Source: Xenoacremonium recifei (taxonomy: Eukaryota > Ascomycota > Sordariomycetes > Hypocreales > Nectriaceae). Taken from it: a stretch of DNA of 64,000 nt. The stretch is taken from the NCBI GenBank assembly GCA_012184525.1, contig WOFQ01000001.1, positions 1,178,001 through 1,242,000 on the forward strand. Reading direction: 5' to 3'. This document shows positions 52,793 to 64,000 of this stretch, in pieces; positions within the stretch are counted from its first letter, which is position 1, and every line of letters starts with the position of its first letter. A program made the position numbers and the translations under genes. The notes below the pieces were generated by a model. The model did not search any database, was not told the origin of the DNA, and was given only the letters and a program-made list of their open reading frames with translations.

Positions 52793-55700
52793 TTACGACG
52801 ACGGGAAGATCCTGTCTTTGAAAGATGAACTCTGTGATGTGAAACTGCTCCGCTTATTCTCATCCCTCGGCGGGATCGATATGCCATCTGTCTTAGCACC
52901 GTCCTCAATAACGGTACTTGTGCTCGTTCTCGACGAGCTCTTCTTGGTGAGGACGCCCTTTGGTCTTTCGCTTGATGTCCTCTCAGTGCTGTGAGACTTC
53001 TCCACTGGTTTCTCGACAACAGACTCTGTTACTGGTCCACGGGACTTGGTCAACTTCCGCGGCATTCGTTTTGACTGCTGTGACGCGCCGTCTGTAATGT
53101 CTGACATTCGGTTCTCGCTCGAGTCTCGGCTAGGGACCTTAGTTGCCGAAGTCAAGCTATAAGCCGGGTTTTCTTTGATCGGAATCGGTGGCGAGGTCGC
53201 GCCGTAGATTGGACTGTCCTTGGCCTGTAATGATGTCTCGTCCAAGGGCTGATTATACACTGCGCCTTCAGCCATAGGATCGTGTACGGTATTCGAAGGT
53301 CGACGAGGTCTGATTGAAAGCGGCGTAGGAATTGGATGGTGCGTCACTGCAGAACCGTTGGCCACTGAATTACCCCGAGACCTGGTCGCTGATTGGGTGC
53401 CATCTGATCCTGAGGCGTGCTATTTTGCATGGTTAGCAGCGTTCTTCTTCACAAGCATGAGCATGATATCTTACCTCAGGAGTGAGATAAGCATCCAACT
53501 TTTTCTTGAGGACCTCAGACCGCACAGGCTTTGCAAGATAATCGTTCATTCCTGCGGCCAGACACTTCTCCCTATCACCTTGAATGGCAGAGGCTGTCAT
53601 CGCAATAACCAGGATACTCCGCACAGCTTCGTTCGCATCTTTGCGAATCAGTTTTGTTGCTTCGTAACCATCGAGCACCGGCATTTGGACGTCCATAAGA
53701 ACGACGTGGTACGGCTTGCCCTCCTTCGCCTTCTGCCGTAACGCTTCCACAGCCTTCAGGCCGTTCTCATACGCCGTGACTCCCTTGTAGCCCAGTCGCT
53801 GGACATACTGGATCGCAATCTTCTGGTTGATGGGATTGTCTTCAGCAACGCAGATGCGGACCTCTTCTTTGGGTATTCGAGAGAGATCCGGGAGTGGGTT
53901 AGGAGAGTCCACGCGCTCGGGAGGCGACGTCGATGCTGAATAGCGGTCAATAGGAGGTGGTGACTTGGATTGCGCGTCTCCGGCGATGACATCGGACTTG
54001 GCCTTCTCGAACGTAACTGTGAACCAGGCCGTGGTGCCAACATTCTCCTCGCTCTCAAGCTGAATCTTGCCCCTCATCATAACTTCGATAAGAGACTTGC
54101 AGATGCTGAGACCAAGACCGCTTCCACCATACTTCCGGGCTGTGCTGGCATCTGCCTGGCTGAAGGGCTGGAAAAGCTTCGCCAGTTGCTGGGGTGGGAT
54201 GCCAATCCCGGTGTCTCGAACCCAGAACGTGAGCGTTGCAGTCTCCTTATTCTCATAATCCAGCCGAGCACCGATAGTGATGGAACCGTACTCCGTGAAC
54301 TTCAAACTGTTCCCGATGAGGTTGCCCAGGACCTGGTGTAGGCGAATCGGGTCGCCGTAGATCAACATCGGTGGGAGATTGATGTCCTGAATGATCTTGA
54401 CGTTCTTCTTGGAAGTCTTCTCTCGATTGCTGTACGAGACAGCGCGAACAACCTCGCGTACCATATCTTCGGGGTTGAAGGCGATGATGTATAGCTTCAT
54501 CTTGTCGGCCTCCATCTTGGAGAAGTCCAGGATGTCGTTAATGACAGTCAGCAGCAAGTCGGCCGAGACACGAATGCTGTCCGCCATCTCAAGCTGCTCT
54601 CGGTTCAGCTCGCTATCCCTCAGCAGCTCCGAATTACCAATGACGCCGTTGAGGGGCGTTCGGAGCTCGTGCGACACATTGGCAAGGAAAATGGACTTCG
54701 CCTTTGCAGCCTCTTCCGCGAGCTTAACGTTTCGCTTCGCTTCGGCTTCTGCATCCTTTGCCTTCGTCTCTGCTGCTAGAGCCTTTGCCAGAGCCCGCTT
54801 CTGGACTGTCACCATGGATCGATTTTCTGCCGAGATTTTTTCCACGTTTTTCATTGACATAGCGTTGGAGTAACTGATGCCGATCTGGTTGACGAGAAGT
54901 TGCAAAACGGTGACATTGCGGTCTGTGAAGGATCCCGGTTCACCCTCGAGGTACAGGACACCGAGCAGGGGCTTGGTGCCATGGCAAATCGGTATTGCGA
55001 TGATGGATCTGCCAACCGGATTCCGCTGGAGCCAGGACTCGCTGACGTTACCGAACCTCTCGTCAGACATCAAGTCTGGAATGAAGACCGACTCCAGGAA
55101 TCGGGTGCAGTACAGAACCACGTTTTCGGCGATCAACGACGTCCCAGACAGCGGTATAGCAGGAAGATGTGCTGAAGCACCTCTTTCAGGATCGCCGCTC
55201 GCCGCCACGCACCATGAATCGGAATCGTTCTCTTGAACCACGATGGCTGCCAGCGACGCCGAGCCACCACAAGTCTGCAAGATGACATCGCACATGGTCT
55301 TGAGGAGCTCATCCACCTGCAGGACTGATGAAATGACTTGTGACGAAACCAGGATGGCATGCAGGTCGATCATATCGAGCGCAGGCAGCCCTGCTCCGGG
55401 TTCGGCCTGCATATTCATCGATCCTCGCCAGGCTCCTATGCGCTCACCCTTCGACTCGAGAATGGCGTTCGACGGGATCTGTGTTAGTTCGGCACCATCC
55501 TCGCCATCTACTGTTCGATACTGGACTGCGGCTGCATCAGCCACAAAGTCTGTCTGCACGCCGATCTCAGCAGTGCGGTGACTTCGAGTTGGCCCATGCA
55601 AGAGAAGACTATGCTCCTCTTCAATCGACTTGGCGACACCCGTAGCACCCATTTGTCGAAAGAGGCTAACAGCGTCCAGAAGCGCTGCGCGGGCTGACCG

Positions 55701-58700
55701 TCGTGCTCGCCGCCGAATGAAGATCCCTGCCATGAGGTAGTTGCCGAGAGCCTCGTCGCAAAAAGAGTCATACTCGGTAGCGTGATCGAGGGCTTGCTCG
55801 TAGTTTTGAATCGCGGTCCCATGGTCTTTCAATAGCTCGGAGATCTGAGCCTGCAAAAGTTTCGACCAGCAGAGGTAGTTGACTTCGGAGACGACTGACC
55901 ATTCATCAATCATCTTGACGTAGCGCTTGAGCTCCTTGATCACACTCTCAACTTCAGCAGTGAAGTCATCCGTTGGACTGCAAGGGTCTTGCATCTTCCG
56001 CAGCAGCCGGCCAGTCAAGGCCAATCCGTGAAACAAAAGCACCAGTCTGCTATTCCGAGCTGACCAGAGCATCGAGAGCTGTTCGACAAGCGTCTTGCCG
56101 ATCTCCACAACCCGATCATAATGGCCGTAGAGAAAAAGGGGGACCATCTCGAAACTCTCGTAAAACAGCATCGAGCGATTGCTCTGATGGGTACGGCCGG
56201 ATAGCCACTTCTTGTAGGTTGACTCGTTGTGCTGCTCATCTGTCATCACCTCCAGAGGTTCCGTGAAGTGAGTTTTCCCCTGAACAGCGCGAGCAGCCTG
56301 TCTGACAGCGAGAAGGACTGCGCCGCCTCTGGTATCGTAACACCAGTTGGGAATCTCTTCGCAACCGTACTGGCAGAAGCTTTCCACATCAGCGCAATTC
56401 TCGCTGCTGAAGAACTTGAAGGCTGCGGAGATGCCATAGCTGAGGATGGTCGATATCCTATCTCCCGCAACGGAGGCATACTCCACAGCGTCTTCCAGTT
56501 GAGCGTTGATCAGTGGCATGCTCATATGGATGTGTCCCAGATACAGGGGATAGAGCATCAGTCCTCGGGCAAGCGAGAATGCATCGCGGGACTGGTAGAG
56601 TAAATCCTGAGCTATGCTACCCAAATCGACGGCAAATTGAGCCATGTTGAATCGCGTCAAAGCAATCATGCCACAATACAGAAATGCCATACCAGATTGG
56701 GGAATCATGCCTCGGTCGAGGTGCATCTCAAGCATTGTGAGTGTAAGGTGGTAGAAACGCAAGCAGTCGCTCCACCATGCTGCACTGATGGTCTCTGCCA
56801 AAACCGCTCCGATCGACGCCACTCCAGGATCCTCAGCCTTTTTGTAATTAATAATATCCGACCGCTCCATAGTCTGGATCCTGATTGACAGCTGCTCAAA
56901 CTTGTCGTCGCACTTTTGGTAAGTCGGGTCTTCGTCCAGCGTGACCTCTAAAGCTGCGAGGCATTCTCTAAGAGCCACCAAAGCGGCATCCGAATCACCG
57001 TTCTGTGCATAAATTCTTGACTGAAGAACATAAGCAGGAGCCTTATCGATGGGAGTCTTGGAGTTGGCAAAGATGGTCGACAGCATATCATTGGCGGCTG
57101 CATGCTGTCCCATAAACAAATAACATTCAGCAGCTCGAAGATAGAGCTTCATGGTCTCGTCGTAAGAGACATCTGGCTTGTCATCGCTCCAGGGGTCCTC
57201 TTGAAGAAGTGCGAGAGCCGTATTATAATATTTCGCAGCCGTAGGTCTTGCACCGTTCTCGGTGGCAGCTTGCGCGCAGTCAGTCAATAGCTGGCGGAAA
57301 TGCTGGCGATGGGAAACCCGGCGTTTGATGATATCGAGTGATTCGCAGACGTGCGATGCAGCACCGTCTCTCTGCCTTGCTTCCGGGACGTAATATTTGA
57401 GAAGTGTCTGCGCGATAATGAAATGCATCTTGCGGGAGTTGCACTCTTTCAATTGCGCCGAGGCATGGATGTAGCGGTCGTGAGCGAAACGGAATCGATC
57501 GTCAATCTCGCTAGGAACGACAATGCAGGCCTGGATCGCAGCTTGAAGTCCTTCAATAGCTTCACCTTGCGAATAACCTTTCCGAGACATCGCAGGGCAA
57601 CATGCCGTCCAGTCGTCGTCTTCGTACTCGAACTCCCCACTCATCAAGTGGCATATCAGCTCGAACGAGAACGAGTTGCCCAGAAGAGCCGCCCATGCGA
57701 GGATAGCTCGAGTCGCTGGCGGGAGTTCTGTTAGTCTTCTCGTGATGAATGCAGTGTCCAGGACGTCATAATCCTTCTGGTTTTGGAACGTCTCGAATAG
57801 TCTGTCTAGGTCGTAATGCCATTGGCTGTCTCTGTAATCATACCAGATACATCGTTTTCGGTGGCAGGTACTCAGCATCTCTCGGATGTAAAACGGGTTG
57901 CCTGCTGTTTTGGACTGGATCACAAGTGCAAGAGGCAAGATCTCCTCCTTCGTCCTGCAAAGAGTGGTCGAGACGTACTGCGCGATATCGTCTTCAGAAA
58001 AGGGGGTTAATTTGATATGGGTGACGGTCGGTCCGGTGCCGGATCGAGAGAAATCTAATGTCACATCAGCATTTAAATTTTGTCTGTAGCCCAAAGCAGG
58101 TACTGTACCGTCTGAGTCAGGCGGATGAATGATATTGTGCATTTGTTCTGTTGTGAGTTCTTCGGGACGATAAGTCACGATGATGACCATCTTCATCCTA
58201 GAACTGATGATCTGAGAGATGAGCTCGAGGGATTCGTCATCGGCAAAGTGAATGTCATCCAGACTGAAGCATATGAACTTGTGGGCAGTGAACACCCTAA
58301 GCACGTCCAGAAAAGTGTTCATGAGCCTCATGGTCTTTGTCGAAGCGCCACTGCGGAGGAAGTCTTGAGAGGACTGCGAAGCGATGCTAGGGTTTCTCAC
58401 GATTGGGCCAGGAGAACTTCCTGGAGACGAACCGCGTCTTCTTGTTACTGAGCTCGGGACTGAGGATCGGTTGCTATTCCTCGAGCTCGTTTGCTGGGAT
58501 GTTGAAATGGAGCGTCCCATGGAGATCTCTGGTGGGCCGAGGAGAAATTCGGGAAGGCCAAGTACTCGGTGAAGCATGGGCCACACTGGTCGAATGTATT
58601 GCTTAAGCCCCTGGTGAAAGGGCGTCTCGGTATTTCGCTCTCCCCAAACTTGGCGGAACAGGGACGACAGCAGCTTAAGCAGTGGTCCAAAGGCTGTTCT

Positions 58701-60665
58701 TCGCGCTGTATCAAACTTCGCAGTAGCACAGTAACCCCGTCTTCGGGCCTCGGCCAGGACAGACTGTACAAGTCGGCTCTTGCCCAAGCCACCAGCACCC
58801 TCGACAGTGATGAGTTCACAACGGCCTCGTCTTCGAAACTTAGCAGACCCCAGCTGTCTCGATAGACTTGATGTAGTCGAATCCACGGTGCTGAGTCGAT
58901 TCTGGTCAGTTCCTATACTGTCAACCAGGCTGCGAGTTTCGGCAGATATTGATTGATGCCGTTCCCAGGGTTTCGCAGGACGGAATGCTCCTGATGGCGA
59001 AGATGCGATTGTCGCATCTGAGTTTGTTTGCGTGTCCGAGAGGAGCGAGTGGAAGGTGTTTCGAGGAACTTTCGGGTCTGAAGAGGTGGTGCCGAGCGTG
59101 AAAGAGCCGCTTCGTCGAGTATGCCCGTCAATAGAGCTTGCTCCCTCGCTTGACAAGTCGTCACCTGGGAGAATTTCGTTGGAGAAGCTCGATCCATCAG
59201 AGAACCTGTTGACAGCGCTCCTTTGGCTCATCGCATGGCTCTTAGCAACACGGTCGATGATCTTGACCAGGTCTGCCCGCTCGCGTTGCCTTCCGATCAT
59301 GTTTGTCGGAAGCATGAAAAATGACGAAACGTCCTTGGTTCCGATCTTCCACTCCTTAAGCGCAAGCCAGTCTCCGTCACCAAGGAATTGTTGAACCTTG
59401 ACCAAATCGTAGCGAAGCCCGCTCGCTGAGTGGTAACGCTCAGAGACATTCTTGGCCGTACACTTCTGGATGATCCTGCCCACCACATCAGGCACATCCA
59501 TACGCACTGTAGAAACGTTCGGAATTCTTCGCCCGAGGACTCCCTGAACGATATCGAGAGGACTGTCACCATCGAAAACAGGTTGTTGTGTAAGCAGGGT
59601 CCAGAAGAGGACTCCCAGAGAGTAGATATCAGTACGGCTGTCAGGCTCAGCGGGCATTCGACCAGTCTGCTCAGGACTTATGTAGAGCAACTTGTTCTTG
59701 GCGCCAAGTTCCTTGGAAAGGGTCGACCAACCCGTGCTAGTCAGACCGTGCTCAAACGACCGAACTCCTGAACCAAACGACATGATCTTGACCTTGCCTT
59801 CTTCAGCGTTGAAATGAAAGGCGTCGCCACGAATCTCGCCGTGGATCATGCCCAAGCCATGATGGAGAATCTCTAGACATTGCGCGGCACCAATTGCGAA
59901 GTCGAGGAAGAATTGTAGACTGATGGCTTCCTCGATCGTCGGGTCGTTCTTGCGCGATGAAGGAAACGTTTCTCCCGTAACACGTGCCCTATAGAAAGCA
60001 GGACCCATATCCAACACGCTGAACAGGTGGTTGATTCCGGGATGTCGATATATGGCCACGATAACGACGGCTCGATCGCCCGGCACAGGAGTTAGCCTGA
60101 TCAACTCGAGAGGTTCCACGATATGGTCTCCGTTGGGGTCAGCAGTTGCCATCAAAGTCTTGGCGAACTGGAAGGCCCGCTCCTCGCGAAGGGCATGATA
60201 GGAGATGCGAGCGATGACGGCTTCCTCGAGATACTGGGCATCGGGGCCAGTATGGTTGTGCGACGAAGCTGGCGGCGTCGAGGCCGGTAACTCGCCAGTA
60301 TCATGGCTATGGTTGGATCCGGCGGGCTCGGACGGAGAAGGACGACCAGATTGAAACTTCAATACGGAGCCGGGACTGGAAGCATTGTGCGGCGAGTTGG
60401 TGGTTTGGGAAAACGGGGAAACAAATCGAGTGCCGGGCACATGCCTGACAGCAGAAACGACCGGTCAGTGGAAAAGGCGGCTCGGCGCAGCAGCGATAGC
60501 AGCGGCAGCAGGGGACGAAAGAATGACTCCTCACCAGAAATCGTAGGTCGAGTGGAAGGGCCGCGTGGACTCATCCCAGGTATATCCAGCTATCTGACCA
60601 AGTCGTTCATAGAGTCGCGGCGGCGGATCGAGCAGGTCGTCGGACACGAGAGCGGCACCGTCCAT
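52793..60665 (-). CDS. Group X hybrid histidine kinase with N-terminal pseudokinase
   Basis: Exons 60535-60665, 53475-60443 (to 60444) and 52793-53419 total 7728 nt, about 2575 aa. Domain order: a Ser/Thr-kinase-like domain (residues roughly 45-400); a P-loop AAA-type ATPase with GAGGLGKS in TVEGAGGLGKSRLVQS (near 590) and LICFSLDDIHFADDE; a long TPR-like helical region; a GAF domain (LLKTMCDVILQTCGG onward); a HisKA with H-box FLANVSHELRTPLNGVIGN; an ATPase with NLIGNSLKFTEYGS, DTGIGI and GGSGLGLSI; and a receiver domain (VAEDNPINQK, VVLMDVQMPVLDG) near the end. This is the group X architecture of fungal Mak2/Mak3-type kinases, linked to oxidative-stress phosphorelay. The kinase-like part lacks catalytic Asp (HGEIRGDAFHFN replaces HRDxxxxN) and DFG (MSFG), so it is a pseudokinase. 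The start MDGAALVSDDLL has a strong context. A possible 54-nt in-frame intron at 58055-58108 would shorten it by 18 residues. Confidence 0.9.
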
Positions 60666-62954
60666 GGTGAGGCGCGAACAGCTGCTGCACGCCGCGTGGG
60701 CGTGGGCGTTTGCGTCGGCAGCAGGACGACTCGGCGACTCGGACTCGGGGCCAGAACCAGAGACGAGGGCATTCAGGCGAGAAGGCCGCCGCCGTCCTCG
60801 CTCTCTAGAAGTTCAGCGTTCACCGGCGATGGGGCGGCGTCGGGGGCGTCTCGGCGTGGGTCGGGGGCAGACTCTGAGGGTTCGAGATGGAGTGGTGGTG
60901 GTGGTGGTGATGTCAGCGAGGCCGGTCCGAAGAGCCCATTCTCGGCGGCAGGACGAGGTTGAGAGGCACGTTCTGCAGAATCGGGATGCGCAAACAGACA
61001 GCAGACGTCGTCGTTCGTGGAGGGCGGTTTGGTTTGGCGGTTGCTCCCCGAGGCGTGACTGGCTGACTACAGACGAGACGAGAAGCCGGCTGGTTGGTTG
61101 GCTGATTGACTGACTGATTGATTGCCCGGTCCGTGACAGTGCCAGATGGAGCTGCTACTGCTGCTGCCGGGAGGCACTCGCTATTAGGTTGAGTGGTGGA
61201 GTGGATCTTCGGCCGGTGGATTGGGCGGGCGTCATTGGCCTGGGAGCGGCTTGGCCCAAGATGGGAAGTGGGAAGGAGCAGGGATGCCCGCCTGATAGCT
61301 GCTTCCTGGTCCTGTCTGCAGCGTCGACGTAGCTGCTGCTGCTGCCCTGTACGTACCGTTTCTGCTCTTCTCCCGTCCCTCTCTTCTCCCACCTCGTCTC
61401 TTCCTGAATGGCCTCTGCCAACCTACCTTATCCAATCCAGTCACCGACAAGCACACCACCAGATCCAACGCCTCTGTTTTCGTCCGTTTCTTTGTTTGAC
61501 GCCGTCGCCGCCAAAATTGTGCAACACAACCTTCCCGTCTGACTCGCGCAGAGAATCTGCCAACCCCCTGGCTGTATACACCCTGCAGGGCCGCTCCGCA
61601 CGCAGCAGCATATCCCGCCCGTATGCCACCCGCTGTCATCGGCGACCGGAACCTGAAAGGCGTCCCGTCCTCGTCAGGCTCATGCTCATCTCCCTAAAGA
61701 ATGACAACCGCCTCTAGCTCCACCGCCGCCACCAACTGAGTTTTCTGCTTTGGGGGCTTTTCAGGCTCCGCGCCTTTCGGCCCATTCCCTCTCGTCTGTG
61801 AGAGGCTACCTACCTAACCCTGGGCTAGCTTCTCTGATTGACGGAACCTCGCAATTTGGCGCACATCCCGTTTATCAAAGTGCCTAGTTCAATTGCCCTA
61901 CGTGCCATGGCAATCTCGATACTCCGTGTTACATACTGTGTTTTTTGAGTTTTCTAACCCGGACCTATGTCTCCTACGCGTATGAAGGATAACCCTCTAT
62001 CATGCCCTTGTCCCGTACCCCTGGTGCAAACCCTATCCTGGCCTCCTTTTGGGCCTTGACTTGGGCCAGTCGTTCGCTCCATGACTGAAGGTGGCTTCAG
62101 CCCTTGCTCGATTGCGTATGGCTGTGGCTGCCCCTTGCACGTGCTGACGTAGATTTAATGATGTAAGTGGCAGTCCAGGATCTTAGTCCTATTCGACTAC
62201 CCTGTAGTATTCCAAATCTTTTTGGCAAAAGCAAATTCATCGGTTCTTTAACCGTTACAAACTTAGTTGGTAAATTATTTATTGTGCCATATGTCCATAT
62301 CTCGGCATCGTTCAGTTATATGATCATATACGGTGGTAAAATGTAGTTGGCATATCATGCGCATCGCCCAAGCTCTTCAACCTGAAGCTTTGACATTACG
62401 ATCGATAAGACACCACATATCTGTCTACTCGATCTCGGATTTTTAAGTCGAGTTGATGAAACAATTTTCCAAGACAAGGCTGAATCACCCGACCCAAACC
62501 GACACCCACGCGGAGTCGAGCCGAGAAACCATGGACTTGACGACGTAATTGTGATCATCACACTCATGAAGATTCACCCCTCTCATGCCAGCAGAAGGAA
62601 CCTAACATGACGCACAACATAAACATACACGTACAGACGGTGCTCTTCAAATGGACGAACGCCAAAAGGTCTATTTATCATGACAAAAATCATCGGGATA
62701 TCCATCCATTCGTCTAATCCTGAAACGAGGGGGCACTGCTCTATCTCTATCATGACCCAACCCTCTCTCTTAAAAAGCCTATTCTCGACATTTATCTTAA
62801 AAGCGCCAGGCTCTCGCTCCAGCGGCCCGGACTCGTGTCATTTCCAGTCCTGACCCTGACGCAGCGAAATTTAATGACCGCTCCCATGTAAATATCCACA
62901 TACAAAGAACTAACAAACCCCCTTTTCCATTCACCTTAGGTCAAGTATCAGCGC
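60666..62954. other. Histidine-kinase promoter and UDP-galactopyranose mutase 3' flank
   Basis: 2.3 kb between two minus-strand genes. The left part is GC-rich kinase leader and promoter, with (GGT)n near 60895-60909 and a TTGGTTGGCTGATTGACTGA repeat near 61093-61122. The right part, from about 62200, is AT-rich and includes the mutase 3'-UTR. No supportable gene or RNA. Confidence 0.5.
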
Positions 62955-64000
62955 TTATTTGACCTGCTTGGAGGACTTGCGGCTGTGACCACCGGCAGCA
63001 GAGACCTTGGAGGCAGCACGCTCACGGGTGGGGAGCTCCTTGGTGCCGTTGGTCTCGACCCGGTTGTAGTCAAAGTCGGTGGCCAGACGTCGCTCGACGT
63101 TCTGTCGGCTGTTGACAAAGTCGGGGTAGTTGAGAGTCAGCTCGACAGCGCCGCTGTGGATGGCATCGACGGCCTCGACACCCAGCATGAACGAGTGGTC
63201 CTGGTTGCCGACCTCGTATCGCCAGCTGCCGAATCGGCCTCGGGAGTAGATGCCCATGTCCTGGAGCTTGGGGAGAAGCTCCTTCAGGACACCCTCACGC
63301 TCAAGAGAGGGAGTGGGGTAACCGTGGTCGAAGGCACGGTGGTAGGTGGAGACGACCTCGTCCTCGGGCTTGATCATCTCAGTGTTGATGAGACCCTGGA
63401 TGGAGTCCCGGACGAGGTTCTCGACGTCGACGGGCTTCATCGAGGACTGGGAGACCTCCAACATGATGGACCAGTAAGGACCCTCCTTGGCCTCAGTAGA
63501 AGCGGCCTTCTCGCCGTTGGCGAGGTAGAGAGTGGGCAGCTTGGTGCTCTCGTCGGGCTGGTTGTAGGGAGAGTAGTTAGAGAAGATGGTGGCACGGTAG
63601 AAGGGGCAGTTGTCCTCGGGGAAGTACAGCCAGCACTTGTCACCGATGTTCTCGGGGCGGGCACCACGCAGACCAACACCGATAACGTGGGTGGTCGAGT
63701 AGAAGAGACCCTTGGACAGGGTGACGAGCTCCTGGTTGCCCATCTTCTCGACGAGGTGGTCGACGGCCATAGTGTTGATCAGCTTCTTGTAGCCAATGGT
63801 GGAACCGTCGGCGAAGCTGACAATCTTCTTCTCGGCATCGACCTTAGTGACCTCACCGCTCTTGCCGAAGCGCTTCTTCTCCTTGGGGATAGTCTCAGCG
63901 ACGGCGATCCAGATACCACCAGTACCATCACGGGCGGGGAATCGGAAAGTGGCATTGGGACCCCAGTTGCCAGCGACCTTGTTCAAGATGACGTTCTTGG
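62955..64000 (-). CDS. UDP-galactopyranose mutase, 5' part cut by the window edge
   Basis: The frame is open from the right edge (beginning KNVILNK) to a TAA at 62955, giving the C-terminal 348 residues. The enzyme converts UDP-galactopyranose to UDP-galactofuranose with reduced FAD in the cytosol, supplying galactofuranose for fungal cell-wall glycans. Visible features are GYKKLINTMAVDHLVEKM, FYSTTHVIGVGLRG, WLYFPEDNCPFYRATIFSNY (substrate-binding region with conserved Tyr/Arg), and SRGRFGSWRYEVGNQDHSFM, where the Arg/Asn-Gln-Asp stretch contacts FAD and substrate. The basic tail (SAAGGHSRKSSKQVK) is typical of fungal forms. No intron in the visible part. The N-terminal FAD-binding region lies outside the window. 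Identification is certain. Confidence 0.96.
   Translation of the reverse strand, partial: KNVILNKVAGNWGPNATFRFPARDGTGGIWIAVAETIPKEKKRFGKSGEVTKVDAEKKIVSFADGSTIGYKKLINTMAVDHLVEKMGNQELVTLSKGLFYSTTHVIGVGLRGARPENIGDKCWLYFPEDNCPFYRATIFSNYSPYNQPDESTKLPTLYLANGEKAASTEAKEGPYWSIMLEVSQSSMKPVDVENLVRDSIQGLINTEMIKPEDEVVSTYHRAFDHGYPTPSLEREGVLKELLPKLQDMGIYSRGRFGSWRYEVGNQDHSFMLGVEAVDAIHSGAVELTLNYPDFVNSRQNVERRLATDFDYNRVETNGTKELPTRERAASKVSAAGGHSRKSSKQVK

Noticed and set aside
1..64000. CRISPR arrays, insertion sequences, bacterial operons or viral genes
   Set aside because: No direct-repeat array, transposase or viral domain is visible. Gene structure is nuclear fungal throughout.

Overview
The window is nuclear DNA of a filamentous ascomycete, most likely a Sordariomycete and plausibly a member of the Hypocreales. 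The evidence is many short GT-AG introns (about 50-70 nt) with CTAAC or CTGAC-type branch sites, compact genes on both strands, C-ending codon preference, and a fungal gene set: Zn2Cys6 regulator, group-X hybrid histidine kinase, UDP-galactopyranose mutase, OTT_1508-type deaminase, and a mitochondrial/cytosolic cyclophilin. No bacterial, viral or complete transposon gene was seen. The genus cannot be fixed from the sequence alone.

Layout. 0-6 kb: left-truncated OTT_1508-like deaminase (-), a C2H2 zinc-finger gene (+) broken by an in-frame TAG, and a flavohemoglobin (-). 5.8-10.9 kb: an unusually long interval with no credible gene. 11-16 kb: STI1/HOP co-chaperone and an intracellular GH3 beta-glucosidase (both -). 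17-20 kb: a ZIP metal transporter and a membrane-anchored hemerythrin-domain protein (both +). 20.8-24.6 kb: a same-strand series of very small proteins starting MGC(C/L), predicted to be myristoylated and palmitoylated, with repeated TATA modules. 25-29 kb: a Ctr copper transporter and a Zn2Cys6 regulator (+). 29-33 kb: a MARVEL membrane protein with a puzzling in-frame continuation after its stop, and an epsin-type ENTH protein (both -). 35-38 kb: cyclophilin (+) and the Pol III subunit RPC34 (-). 39.7-44.6 kb: an unrecognised low-complexity gene (+), again with an in-frame continuation beyond a TAG, and the class I deacetylase RPD3 (-). 45.2-47.0 kb: three tRNA-Arg(ACG) genes, one with an intron, around an AT-rich relic. 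47.6-52 kb: the proteasome deubiquitinase RPN11 (+), an unrecognised gene (+) and a secreted CBM52/PhiA-like protein (-). 52.8-60.7 kb: a very large group-X hybrid histidine kinase (-). The right edge cuts a UDP-galactopyranose mutase (-).

Most genes are unrelated housekeeping or signalling functions and do not form an operon-like pathway. The most novel content is the small MGC-protein cluster. Next are the set of genes whose frame stays open past a stop codon, and the tRNA-Arg set that differs by an exact intron. Exon boundaries are my reading of splice sites and frame continuity. They are strongest where the summed exons give an intact frame with recognised family sequence on both sides of the junction.
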